64,000 nt of DNA from Diphasiastrum complanatum (Eukaryota; Streptophyta; Lycopodiopsida; Lycopodiales; Lycopodiaceae). The notes under the pieces were generated by a model. The model searched no databases, was not told the DNA's origin, and saw only the letters and a program-made list of their open reading frames with translations. The stretch spans positions 35,590,804 to 35,654,803 of the forward strand of contig CM055097.1 of NCBI GenBank assembly GCA_029204225.1, given 5' to 3'. Of the stretch, positions 53,621-64,000 are shown in pieces; the stretch's first letter is position 1, and each line of letters opens with the position of its first letter. The translations under genes and the position numbers were made by a program.

Positions 53621-55639
53621 GATTTGCTTTGATTAACTGCAATGGGCAACCAACAATGTGAATTCTTGGATTTTTTGGCCAAGGTGTCCTTTTTTCATAA
53701 TCATGCATGGCCAGAAAGGACCCAGAAGTCTAAGATGGAAACTGAAATGGAACGAAAAAGTTGTTTCTGATGTGCTTGAAGCAGTGGGCGTACCAACACT
53801 ATTTGTTGTTAAGAACGAGAAAAAAGACGATTCATTTTTTTCCATTTCTAAATCTGTCACTGTGAACTTACGGTGACCGTAAAGATTATGAAAAGGGACG
53901 AAGGAATGTTTTGTTTTAGTTGAAGCTAGAATTTTCTAACAAAATCCCAAGAGCTTCGTATGCTTGTATTTTTTTTTTCTAACACTTTGATCAGGAAGTG
54001 GAGGGCCTTCATGGAAGATGAACCTGTGGTATGGGACGCAGGCAATTCCAAAATGAAGATCTGAAACTAACTGGATCAGTTGACCATGGTATGGCCGTAA
54101 GTCTTAGTAATGCCAAATATAGTCGGTCATAAAACGGGTGTTTTGTTGGGAATTTGAGATAGACCTCTTTTTGGATATCTCAAATTTACAAAACTGGAAA
54201 CTCGGCATGATATTTCTTTATAAAAGATATATTAGTGAATTTCTTAACACATGAATTAACTCGATTTTTTGTGGTTCTTTGGAAGGTAATTCTGATTACC
54301 CGTTAACCATGGACGATGTCACATAAAATGGTTAATGAAACTATTTTCTAAAATTGTTTTCTCCACTTGAATCTTCAAAAAATCCTTTTCTGATTTGTGG
54401 GTTAATTCTTAAGCTTGGTAACAGAGAAGATCTTTGGTTTAGTCATTGTGTTGGGACATTATTGCTATTTGCTAACTATGATGCAACATTTCTTTAGCTT
54501 TCAAGATTTTCTCGTATCTTTTCTTTGAAACTTCTCCTGGGCAAATCTCGAATGATATGCGTCCCTTGGACACTCGTGTTGTTTTCTTTTAAAAAGGGGG
54601 AGAAGTAAGAAGAACAGAAAATTATCAAGGAGGAACATCGGTCAATGATTCCATGAGGAATCTGTTATATCGATGATGGACCTATTTTTATAATCGAAAA
54701 TGATAGGATATTTAGATAGTACAGAAATCCTTTATGGATTATAGTAGATATCTGGTTTGAAGATTTAAAGGAGAAAAATTTAGAAAGTACTCTTGCAGTA
54801 GAAACATGGCTAATAACAAGTCCGATTGATTTGTGTCAAAACTTGGTAATTCTATTGCAAGATGGAGGTTTGTTGAAATCTGTTCCTTGCTGAAAACAGT
54901 CAACTTGATCTTAGTTTGGACTGAGATCCGTGGGTTAATGCAAGGGAGGGAATTCATTCTAGCAATATATTCTTTTGAGTTAATCTCCGGTTGAGATTTT
55001 GAAGTGAAATAGCACTCTTTGAGAAATATTCTCTCTTAGAGGATAACCAAGTTACAGGATTCTCGGTTATGAAAGTGTTGTGTACAGATCAGGAGTTAAA
55101 GGATTGTGATTGGTAAATTACCCCGAATGAATAAACAAGATAGTGAAATTTTGGTAATGACTGGCCATCTTACCAAATCGACTATGTTTATTTGGGTAAA
55201 GACCAAGTAATTATTTGAGTATCTATTTTGGCTTTAGGAATTACCAAAGTGGCATTATGAACATTCGCGATTTGAAGTTCGTTGGTCACTTTTGGTCGGC
55301 CATATTTGCTAAACTAGAGATGACTCTAAACTTAAAGTTCTTCTAACCATTGGTAGTTACCTTCCTTTATTAAGTATAGGACAAGAATCCGATGAATTAT
55401 GATTGACAAATCATAGTTCAGATTCTAGTTATACTTGATCGGTTAAAAGAAGGATTAACTACAAGATTAGAAGATCAGTTAAGATATCTATTCATTTTTC
55501 TCCTCAGAGAGATAACCACCTTGATGGAGATTGGTTTATAGTAAGCATTTGGCTACCGGTTATAGCCCGTGCGTGCTTACATATTGTTTTAAACCTATCA
55601 CCCATTGCGGTAGAGACTCGGGCGTTCAAGTTTCAGAAA
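53621..55639. other. no gene recognised
   Basis: I find no retrotransposon domain, LTR end or long open frame in this 2-kb stretch. It may be the body of the chromovirus whose 3' end follows, decayed past recognition. Confidence 0.4.
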
Positions 55640-56165
55640 GTAGCGGATTTCCTACATGTATGCAGGAAATGCTACAAATTGCACGTGAGAATGCCTAGTG
55701 TACCCAGGATGGGGACCAACATTATGCAAGTCTGAAAAGATCACCAAGAGACTTCCAAGTGGGGGATTGGGTATTTTTGAGAATTCCGATGGACTCAAGT
55801 GTAATGCGTACCAGCAAGCATTATAAATTGTCCCCTATAATTTAGAGGACTGTATGAGATCTTGAAAAAGATTGGATCCTTATCTTACCAAATCGAAACT
55901 CCCGGATGGATCTCAAGGGCATCCCGTATTTCACATAAGCCATCTCTGAAAGAGTCTACGTGAAGGAGAGCATCTTGGATCTAGAGATCAAGACCTGTTG
56001 GATGAATCATCGAGTGTATCTCGTCTTGAACCTGAAAAGATCTTGGATACGAAAACTAAACGATTGAGAAATCGTGTAGTTACTGAGCATCTGGTTTGAT
56101 GGAAGGGATGTACGGACGATGACGATTCCTGGAAACAGGAGTGAAGCCTAAGGAGGAACTTTTTG
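55640..56165 (+). pseudogene. chromovirus integrase C-terminus and chromodomain
   Basis: Across broken frames the plus strand reads SPRDFQVGDWVFLRIPMDSS and HYKLSP, LYEILKKIGSLSYQIETP, then the chromodomain PEKILDTKTKRLRNRVVTEH with WKGCTDDDDSWKQE. A chromodomain at the end of integrase is the mark of chromoviruses and steers insertion to certain chromatin. Several stops and shifts make it non-functional. Confidence 0.82.
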
Positions 56166-56193
56166 CGTTTTTAAGTTCTGAGGAGAGAACTTG

Positions 56194-56209
56194 AATAAGG
56201 GAGGAAGAA
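56194..56209 (+). promoter_or_regulatory. chromovirus polypurine tract
   Basis: AATAAGGGAGGAAGAA immediately precedes TGTCATGCCC, a typical chromovirus LTR start. Confidence 0.82.
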
Positions 56210-56640
56210 TGTCATGCCCATGACTGGTCTCGGGTAGCGTGTCCACCCTAGGGACCGGTAGACCAACAACTCGTAAGTTAATTGTGAATATAAGGGAATT
56301 GGGGCCCTTATGTGTACATGGTCATAATTAATGGTTGTAGGCCTAAACACTTGATGGTGGATTTGTATGGATCTATTAGTGAATCATTAGGGAATTGGAT
56401 GACGTGGCCCAGATAGACTGCAGAGGTGTCCAGTGAAGTGTCACAGTGCACTACTAGTGGTGCATGGGCCTTGGAGGGTATAAGTATACCTATTGGGCTC
56501 TCACTAGTGTATGTTTGATAGCATGACCGGTGGCAGGATGCTGCTGGTGTGATGCCATATTCCTCTTTGTGATTGATCCATAGCTTGGGGGCTAGATCCG
56601 TTCGATCTAGGTTTGGTTGGGTTGGTTTGCCCACCATCAG
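56210..56640 (+). repeat. chromovirus 3' LTR
   Basis: The LTR starts TGTCATGCCC. A TATA-like GGTATAAGTATACC lies near 56478. The end is placed near CCACCATCA at 56640, but no second copy is available to confirm it. Confidence 0.65.
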
Positions 56641-57120
56641 GTTCCCTTGTGTTGCTTGTGATTGGCATGCTTAGAATAGGATCCTTGGATTGAGGACTTT
56701 ATATATAAAATCTTTTAGTACATGTATTTCAATCTCGTCATATTCCTACCCATGCACACAATGTGAATCAAAATTCAATAATTGAGATTACAATAAGAAA
56801 ATGTCAACCATTGACCCATGGTTCCAAGATAATTGGGTTTTGTATAAAATCATAGTCAAATACACTTTGTGTTTTTTACTTCTCAAATCTACACAATTTT
56901 TTGCACAAATATTTCCATTTCACATGACAAAGTTGAAATAGGCATATACTATACTCGACAACAAATTCTTGTATAATTGCATCTAGTTGCTCCTTGCTAG
57001 CATCATTAGTTACTCCACACAAAGTCTGTTATGAACATGGGGATTGATTGACACAACAAAAATATTTCTCTGAATTTTTGTGGGGGGAAAGGCCCTATAG
57101 TCTGATCTTTATGGTATTAT
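56641..57120. other. no gene; probably upstream part of a copia LTR
   Basis: The stretch leads into the LTR end and PBS at 57178. No start point was found. Confidence 0.35.
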
Positions 57121-57177
57121 TGGGCCTAGGAGATCAAAAATACATGTGTAGGGCATCCCACACGTGTGAATTCAGCA
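57121..57177 (+). repeat. copia LTR end (U5)
   Basis: The LTR ends AATTCAGCA just before the PBS. It holds a perfect CACACGTGTG at 57159-57168, about 10 bases from the PBS, resembling the arrangement at 41512 in the opposite orientation. Confidence 0.55.
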
Positions 57178-57189
57178 TGGTATTAGAGC
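57178..57189 (+). promoter_or_regulatory. copia primer-binding site, one mismatch
   Basis: TGGTATTAGAGC differs from the usual TGGTATCAGAGC by one C-to-T change. The leader that follows has an 18-bp perfect palindrome (ATTTCACACGTGTGAAAT) at 57715-57732. Confidence 0.75.
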
Positions 57190-57920
57190 CTACCTAAGAT
57201 TTACAAGCAAATCTAATCAAAACGTTTGCAGATTTGATCAGATTTCAAGCTAGGAATTGTCTAGATTCTACTTTCTAGCTAGTTTGCAGTTTTCTGGTGA
57301 TTTAGAGCTTCAAACCACTTTGAATGGTCCATATCAGGTACTGTACGGAATTTCAGGTGCTGGCACGTGTGAAATCTGCCCATTTTCAGTTTGGTAGTTC
57401 TCTCTCACCTTAGATCCAAATTTCATGCAAATTAGCCCACTAGAAAGCTAGAAATGTATAGAATCTGATGCGATTTCAACCATGACAGTTGGATAAGCCA
57501 ATTAAAAGTTATAAACTTTTGAAGAGTCGTAGGTAGGGCGCCTAGACCTGTGGCAAATCATGTGTACATGTCATTTATTGCTTGAATGATCACAAAAATC
57601 ATCCAGAAGTTGACCAATCTCATCTATATGTGATTTAGACAAAATTTATAGGTTCTAGGCAAATTGTTTCATACAAATAGATTGTATTTGAGTCAATTTG
57701 ACATTTTTTGGAATATTTCACACGTGTGAAATTCAGTAAACCATAACTTTTGCCATACTTCATCTTTTTTTATGATTCAAATCTTGTTTTAGAGAGATTG
57801 TCAAGCTAATGAGATCTATCTCACAGTCTTTTGCTTAGTCTTACATAGGATTTGATTGGTTCCTATAGTGAGAAGATAAGCAATTTTTTCATCCATCTTT
57901 TTTGAATTCCATCATTCTTT

Positions 57921-58132
57921 ATGACTTCAATGGGTGTCTTTCTATTAGAAGGAAGTGAAAGATTGTCAACCTCCAATTATTCAATTTGGAAGGTTAGAAT
58001 GGAATCTGTCTTAATACTACAAGATGTGATGGATATTGTACTTGGAATTGAAGAAGAACCACAAATTCCTCAAGAAATTCCAAAGTACAAAAAGAGAGCT
58101 AGGATGGCTCTACATTATATTAAGATGAATGA
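57921..58132 (+). pseudogene. copia gag N-terminus, truncated
   Basis: The frame starts MTSMGVFLLEGSERLSTSNY, continues SIWKVRMESVLILQDVMDIV and reaches RMALHYIKMND, after which it runs into unrelated sequence with a T run at 58139. It is close to the D3 gag (40441-40785). The residues after 58132 are not gag. Confidence 0.85.
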
Positions 58133-58239
58133 CTACTTTCTTTTTTTTTGGTTCCTTGGTGGCAGGAGGAGATTCGGGATGTGGTCGAAAATTCTGTGCA
58201 AATGTGTCGTAAGCGTCATTGATGCTCGGGGAATAGATG

Positions 58240-58580
58240 AAATGCAGAGAATTTTCCTCGGTGCATGCACTACTGATGACTGAGTAGGTGAACACAAGAT
58301 AAATCAAGTTGAGAGCTTAATGTGCGTTAGTAGCGAAAGCAATGAGTAGACAATCAAACAAGTCGATCAAAAGCTCAGACAAAAACACAGAAGGCATGCA
58401 ATACTCACAAAACCTGAATGCAGAAAATACTTTATTCAGATTGAATGTAATGAAATACAAGTTAGTGATGTAGGTGAACATAAGACAATAGCGGATGAAA
58501 TCACATGCTCACTAAGCTAACTACGAACTGTAAAAGCTATGAGCTTATTATTGACAATCCGTCTGAAAAAAAGAATGGAT
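58240..58580. repeat. left arm of a 1.7-kb foldback
   Basis: It pairs with 59590-59905 in inverted orientation. The best part is TGTAAAAGCTATGAGCTTAT (58528-58547), found reversed at about 59623-59642. Similarity extends outward through GACAATAGCGGA and GTAGG(T/C)GAACACAAGA to CCTCGGTGC near 58257. Confidence 0.8.
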
Positions 58581-59217
58581 ACATGAAAGCATCTACAATG
58601 TCTATCTCCTCTGATGAACTACAAAATGTTCTTCGATTATTCATCATCTCTAATTGATTACAATGATCAACTATATACAATTTACATTTGTGCAAATGGA
58701 AGGTAAAAGAGCTGGCGTGAAGTTGTTGTGTTGCCTTGAGGAGATAGTGGGTGGTTGTTGTCATTGTCAAGTTAGTTTGCATGGTGTAGAAGCGAACGTG
58801 AAATTTGACATTCGGCTATGGAGGAATGACTTCAGTCATTTTGCGAAAAATGCGAAGGTCAAAGCGAAAATGCCGAAGGTGCCCAGAGAAAATAAGTAAA
58901 CAACTTCCCAAGACTTACCCGCCTATCACTCTCTTGCATCCACTCTTTTCTAGGGGGGTCTGCTCGCAACTCACTTTGGTTATGGTTAGTGTGCTCGCCC
59001 TAGCCTCTATTGAGCATTAAATGCACACAACAAATGTTGTGCATTGCTTAGTCTAAAGATCAAGGCATTCCTAGATTAAGAAGGGGTATTGGATTTATTC
59101 CTCTACTAAATCCCATGTTAATCTAGCAGCATTCATATTGCTGCAGTTTTACACACATTGTCACATAGTCTGCATAAATACCTCATTATCAAATATATGC
59201 TTGAAAGAGTCCAACTT

Positions 59218-59376
59218 ATCGACTTGCCCGACTTATCGAGAAGTCCAACTTGTCGACTTGCTCGACTAGTCGACTTGTTCGACTTATCAAGAAGTCGAAC
59301 TTGTCGACTCACCCGACTAACGTCGAAGACCATACTGTCCCGACTTCATCGACTATTGGCAATGACATGCTCGACT
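59218..59376. repeat. CGACT-rich array in the foldback spacer
   Basis: CGACT occurs about eleven times in 160 bases with recurring spacings of about 10 and 24 bases. A 50-bp unit (CGACTT...GTCCAACTTGT, then CGACTT...GTCGAACTTGT) is roughly repeated. TCGA and AAGT-rich inverted bits could pair locally. Confidence 0.75.
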
Positions 59377-59589
59377 CCGAATAGTTGAAGCCTTCTCACG
59401 CTCACTTCCTATACTGTGCAACTATTTGACAATGACATCAGCCGCCACGATCTACTCCAGACGACACAACGGCTCCACGCCATCTTCTTTGAACACTCAT
59501 CTACACAAATGTAAATTGTATATAGATGACTATTGTAATCTGATCAAGATAGAGTGAATAAGAGACAGACACTGTAAATGCCTTCATGC

Positions 59590-59905
59590 TTCGATTCTTT
59601 CTTTTAGACTGATTGTCAGTAATAAGCTCATAGCTTTTACAGGGCGAAACTAGCTTCCTGAGCACGCGGTTTCGTCCGCTATTGTCTTGTGCTCATAACA
59701 TCAATTTGACTTGTATTTCTATACATTAATCTGAATCAATCTCTGTCTTTTATTGCGTTCAGAGCTCTTATCAGAATTGTATGTGTTGCTACTATGTCTT
59801 CTTGTCTGACTTTCTTACTGCTTTGTCTGATTGTCTGCCCTTTCACTTCCGCAAACAACCTTGCAATTAAGCTCTAAGTCTACTCTTGTGTTCGCCTACT
59901 GTTGC
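59590..59905. repeat. right arm of a 1.7-kb foldback
   Basis: It is the reverse complement of 58240-58580 with moderate divergence. It could be one of two inverted LTRs of an unknown family or an arm of a foldback element; no coding sequence identifies it. Confidence 0.78.
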
Positions 59906-61454
59906 ACGCACCGAGGTTTCATCTCTTGATTGTTCCAAGAGCAATTGAATCCCAACAACTATGGACACATGGCACAACCATGCATGCAAGATCCACTCCG
60001 CAAAACAAGACAAATTTTTCAAATTGCGCGATAGAGCCACATATGGTTGTGCAACACAAATCATTTTATAAAAACTACATGGCATTACAACGTGAATAAA
60101 AATTTCAAAAAATGAACATGGTTGCGTCACACATGGCACATCCATGCTCTTGAAAGGAGGTATTTTCACCAGTTGCCATGCAAGTTTTCAATTTTTTCCA
60201 TGGGTGAGTATGTTATATAGGTATAAAAAGAACATGTGGGGCATAATGTAGTTGTATCAAATGTGCTCACACATGGCACATACATGCTCTACCCTATTGC
60301 TCTCAATGTAGCCGATTCAAGAACAACGAATCTTTTCAACCTGGTTACAACAATAAAATTTTTGGATGTGTAAAGCTACAAAAGTTAGCATAAAGTGGAA
60401 TATACCACTTTAACTATAATCATATATTTATCAACTAGTTAATGTAGTTTTCTAGGTTCATTTGCTTGCAATTTTAATATTGACTACAATAAAACTAGTT
60501 TTCTTAGGCTGAAAACTTTGCAATAGAATTTCATTGCCATCAACATTTAAAAAACTAGAACATCATCAAGGAGGCATGGTTTTCTCAAACCGCTTCTAAT
60601 TTAAAATGACATACGTTTTTATGCTCGTTAAAAGTGCTAGTTGAGAGCCCAATATATGATTTTTTAATCTTGGAATGGGGTTGCGAAATATATATGTTGA
60701 TGTCATCCTTATCGCAATTTGTGGCTTTGAGTGTACCTTGCATGAATTTGAACGCGTTGCTTGAATTGAATGGCTTGCTTGAATGAAAGTTACATATTTA
60801 TGGATTTTCATTTTGGCCCGGAGCCAGGTTGGCTCCTAGTGCACTTGTGATAGTACTAATAGAATGACAAAAGAGTCAAAGGCTGGAAAAGCAATGTCAA
60901 GATGGATTTTTTTCGGATAATTGGTCGTACTACGATGGCTACTTTTCAAACTGAATCTCACTATGTCTTTGGAGATTCAAAACAAAATGGATCAAGGCCA
61001 GAATCCAAACAAAAGAAAGCAAAAAAAAACTGGTTGAGAAAAGCTTTCAGCCAAAAGCAAACTCCAACTCTGATTAGTCAGTTACAGAAAACGAGGTCAC
61101 CATTATACATCCCTCCTTTGTGCAGTTATTGAAGATGGTTGATCATAAAAGGAGGTGAAAGCTCAAGGTCATCTAATCAAACTCGCATGAGAAGGATGGT
61201 GAATATTTTATCTAAGACGTCAATAAGTTGTTTTTGATAACAGGAAACTTGGATGCTATGTCAGTTTGACAGCCTGCCTTTTCTAGATAGGAGCTACCTA
61301 AATAGCCTAGTAGGTTTTCATTTTTTGTATGTAAAATATGAAGTCAACTCCAAGAAGAAAAGATGCACTAAAATCATTGAGGTTCATGATGTTTGTTCTT
61401 GGTTGTGTTTCCTCTATAATTTGCACTGGGTCAACAATTACAAGAGTCTGTTTG
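59906..61454. other. no gene recognised
   Basis: A short motif CACATGGCACA(A/T)(C/A)CATGC recurs near 59967, 60131 and 60271. The frame 60902-61132 is Lys-rich but has no motif I recognise. No retrotransposon domain was seen. Confidence 0.45.
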
Positions 61455-61557
61455 GAGTACACAACTCGTCAAGTGAGAAGCACATTGTGGAGAGTTTGTA
61501 CCTTTTGTACATTGGATTTGAGTACACAACTCGTCAAGTGAGAAGTACATTGTGGAG
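61455..61557. repeat. 38-bp direct repeat
   Basis: 61455-61492 and 61520-61557 are identical except for one C/T difference; both start GAGTACACAACTCGTCAAGT. The spacer is 27 bases. Confidence 0.92.
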
Positions 61558-61959
61558 TCTCCACTCATTGCCTAATGCAAAGAGCCAAATGTCACTTTCA
61601 CAAATGACAATCTACTTTACACGTCATTTTACGGTCCGTCTCCATAAAATAACTCACTCACAAAGCTAAAACCATAATTTCCAAAGGAACGAAGTTTGTT
61701 GCATGCTTTAATCCACTTCCAAGCTACTGAAATTCACACAACTCTACAAAATGTGATCCCCTACCATACCCAAATAAATGTATGCACGAAACACATTGAA
61801 ACACAAACCTCATCTTACTCTGCAACTAAACAGCACTCTTTGCACAGGTGAATATTTGCTACAGGTTTTAGACTAAACTGTTCATGCCTGTGCATGCTAC
61901 ACACAGAAATCTCATTTTTTTGCATTCTCCACCTACTCAGTTGTTGATCTGTTCATGGG
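61558..61959. other. no gene seen
   Basis: AT-rich sequence without recognisable features. Confidence 0.4.
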
Positions 61960-63240
61960 TGCTACAAATTTATTGTTTACAAGAATTATGTGTAGAATGC
62001 TGCATCTTGCCAAGCTCTAAGGCCGATGCAGGCTCAATATAAATAATGTTCAAGCATTCGGCGGTAATTTCCATTGTACTGTGATCGGAAAGAGACTTGT
62101 CTCTGTAGATTAGTCTCAAGGTGTAAATCTGTTGAAGAAAGCACTGAACAACTTTATAGTCCTTCATCTTCAGAGCAAGGCCCGTTTGATCATCATATTT
62201 AGACATAAGCAGGATCATGGAAGATGTTAGGGGCATGCTGTGAGTCAGTTAGACTTTTTCAAAGCAACAGCCATTTTCCTCCAAAATCTGTTTCAACTCG
62301 TCACAATCCAAAAGCTTCGATCACATACAGAATTGAGACAACTTTCTCATTATCAGATAGGATTTTTTTTCCTCCTGCCATGAAAATATGCACAAGCTTG
62401 AGCACCCAGAAGAAATACGCATTACAATTTCACAATACCTACTGATAGATATTTAAATATGGTAACCTTGTGAGATTTAATCTGTGGAATCGGCATTCTA
62501 AAAAAGCTATAGTAGAATCTAGCACTTTTCTTATAAACCGCCCTTGCAATATGTGGAAATGAGTGGTACTGAAGTTGGAAAATTACAATCTGACATGGAG
62601 CTCGATAAGCTAAAACTTCTGACCATTCATTTTGTTGCAAGAAAGACAAACCGTGTGTTACGAAACCCATGCTATAGGAAGATAGCCCATAGATTCAAGC
62701 ATTCAAGACAGAATTCTTGATCAGTGGTGTCAAGACAAAAGGTAGGCATGCCTCGAATACGAATTTCATATCATAACCTTAGTTAGTGAGGAAGTTCGAT
62801 ACATATGCTGCAAGACGTTTGTAGGTTATCCGGAATTTTCGACATTTGGTTGAATCTCCCATCGTTTATGAGTTACAGGTTAACCATTTTAGGATGGAAA
62901 GGTTAAGAATGATTTCACATCTAGACTCTCTAGTTCCAAGCAGAGGAAACTTTATTGACTGGTCATCAAAGAGCCAACAAGGCCATGATAAACCACTATG
63001 AAGAAAATGGGTATCAGGAGTACATTTGCAACTGAAAATTCTCTTACTGAGAGATTGTACCACACTCGTGGCAGTCGAGAGCATCTTTCCAAGGATTTCT
63101 CCAGATGGTCAATTACATTGGTAATCCATGGCAAGAGAATAAAAAAAAGTATCCCAAGCATGAGGTGACTATCAGCAAATATGTCAATATTTGTTTTAAT
63201 ACGGAAACGGACATTTTGACAACTAAGCACCTTATCATGA
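61960..63240 (-). pseudogene. unrecognised low-copy sequence, possibly exons of a decayed gene
   Basis: This is the contiguous, inverted homologue of 8290-9190 plus 17160-17462. Minus-strand frames include 62422-62670 (NEWSEVLAYRAPCQIVIFQL), 61970-62236 (SKYDDQTGLALKMKDYKVVQ; CFLQQIYTLRLIYRD) and 62952-63230. A TTTTCATGGCAG at about 62385 resembles a 3' splice site followed by an open stretch (ILSDNEKVVSILYVIEAFGL). These suggest exons of a degraded or intron-rich gene, but I cannot assign a family, and stops interrupt the frames. Confidence 0.5.
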
Positions 63241-64000
63241 AACTATACTCAAGGATTGGAACCAACCCTTTATGAGTTTTAAGAGAAAGTCAATAAACAT
63301 GCAAATTATAGTGCTCTTGAATTTAAAGTTTGCATGACTATCATGGACGTAGTTTCCTAGTAGTATTTTGATTCAGTTACAAGGATACAGACAGCTTCTT
63401 GTATATAGGGAATATGTTCTTGGCAGATGATGTACCTTGATATCCCTATCCTTTACCTATGTGCAAGTTCAGAGTTAATTAAGCATGTGTTAGTGTTAGC
63501 CATTCTCGCCACCACCGCATAAACACAAACGCAAGGAAATTTAATGACCAATTTTTGCTCTTTTCCAGGAATAATAGGTTATGATGCCCAGATATTGAGT
63601 AAGTAGGACATAAGAACACAAACCTTAGCTCTAACCTGACTCAAGTTCAAAGACACCCGGCAGCAACTCTAGGCTTTGGTGCCTTGTACTTTTCCTACAC
63701 TTTGCTTGCACATCTTGGATGTTTTCTAGCCAGCTTTCCTAGATTGACAACATTCCAAAAAGTGCATGAAAATACAGGAAAGGAAAATGCTAGTCAAGTG
63801 CTATTGGAAATAGCAGATTGATACTACTTTGAAAAAGCAAATTTCAAGTAGACAACTATGTGACATTCTATGTCATAGTTTCAACTCAGCAACTTCGGAC
63901 ATAATCCAGCAAACATGGAGCATAGCACAATATTCAATTGTTGATGCTAGAAATGCAATCCAATTTTATACTAGTATAGAAACTCTTGATTGCTCTTAGT
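63241..64000. other. no gene seen
   Basis: No frame or repeat was recognised. The sequence may continue the low-copy locus to the left. Confidence 0.35.

Noticed and set aside
53658-53876. Overlapping frames on both strands near 53.7 kb
   Set aside because: Neither has a motif; they lie where integrase similarity ends and are likely chance.
60902-61132. 76-codon Lys-rich frame as a host exon
   Set aside because: No splice context or recognisable motif; composition alone is not enough.
61455-61557. Possible CRISPR-like repeat-spacer
   Set aside because: A single pair of repeats in a plant nuclear context; no array.

Overview
The window looks like an intergenic stretch of a large, repeat-rich land-plant nuclear genome. 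A gymnosperm such as a conifer is plausible, but the species cannot be fixed from the sequence. Almost everything recognisable is LTR retrotransposon, both Ty1/copia and Ty3/gypsy, in nested, inverted, duplicated and decayed copies. Eight copia primer-binding sites match the 3' end of initiator-Met tRNA (TGGTATCAGAGC, one with a mismatch). I see no intact host gene, tRNA, rRNA or CRISPR array, and nothing bacterial.

Layout. 1-4329: a nearly complete + strand copia element (A) with gag, protease, integrase, RT, RNase H and 3' LTR; its 5' end lies off the left edge. 4330-7560: a - strand copia chimera (D1) joining two families. 7802-7909: a 34-bp-arm hairpin. 8290-17460: an old low-copy sequence split by about 8 kb of nested copia DNA, including element B (9619-14961); a better preserved inverted homologue lies at 61960-63240. 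17540-18033: a + strand copia LTR and PBS. 19740-22420: a gypsy integrase end followed by an intact 574-codon ORF of unknown function. 22855-28080: - strand copia, including an element whose protease frame runs into an unrecognised domain in place of integrase and RT. 28109-36716: a Tat/Athila-like gypsy element whose pol segment (about 29399-32719) is inverted inside the element, followed by a decayed extra ORF region before the 3' LTR. 36717-39862: inverted LTR arms, a gypsy protease-linker piece and a chromovirus integrase piece. 39863-42800: second copy of the 22.97-25.21 kb copia segment (D3). 43850-44640: an unrecognised broken gene. 44870-47603: second copy of D1. 47604-53620: second copy of the 34.2-39.9 kb segment (D2). 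55640-56640: chromovirus integrase with chromodomain, PPT and LTR. 57121-58130: a copia LTR end, PBS and gag start. 58240-59905: a foldback structure around a CGACT-rich array. 61455-63240: a direct repeat and the low-copy homologue.

How it fits together. The elements are mostly dead: frameshifts, stops explained by C-to-T changes (CAG, CAA and CGA codons to stops) and catalytic Glu-to-Lys changes in integrase suggest long exposure to cytosine methylation. The segmental copies D1, D2 and D3 give internal before/after comparisons, including what looks like the empty insertion site of element A near 45030 and a 349-bp deletion in one D2 copy. The most unusual signals are the 574-codon ORF and its decayed counterpart, the within-element inversion, the copia element carrying an unrecognised domain, and a G-box-like palindrome (CACACGTGTG) that recurs in several copia families far more often than chance allows.
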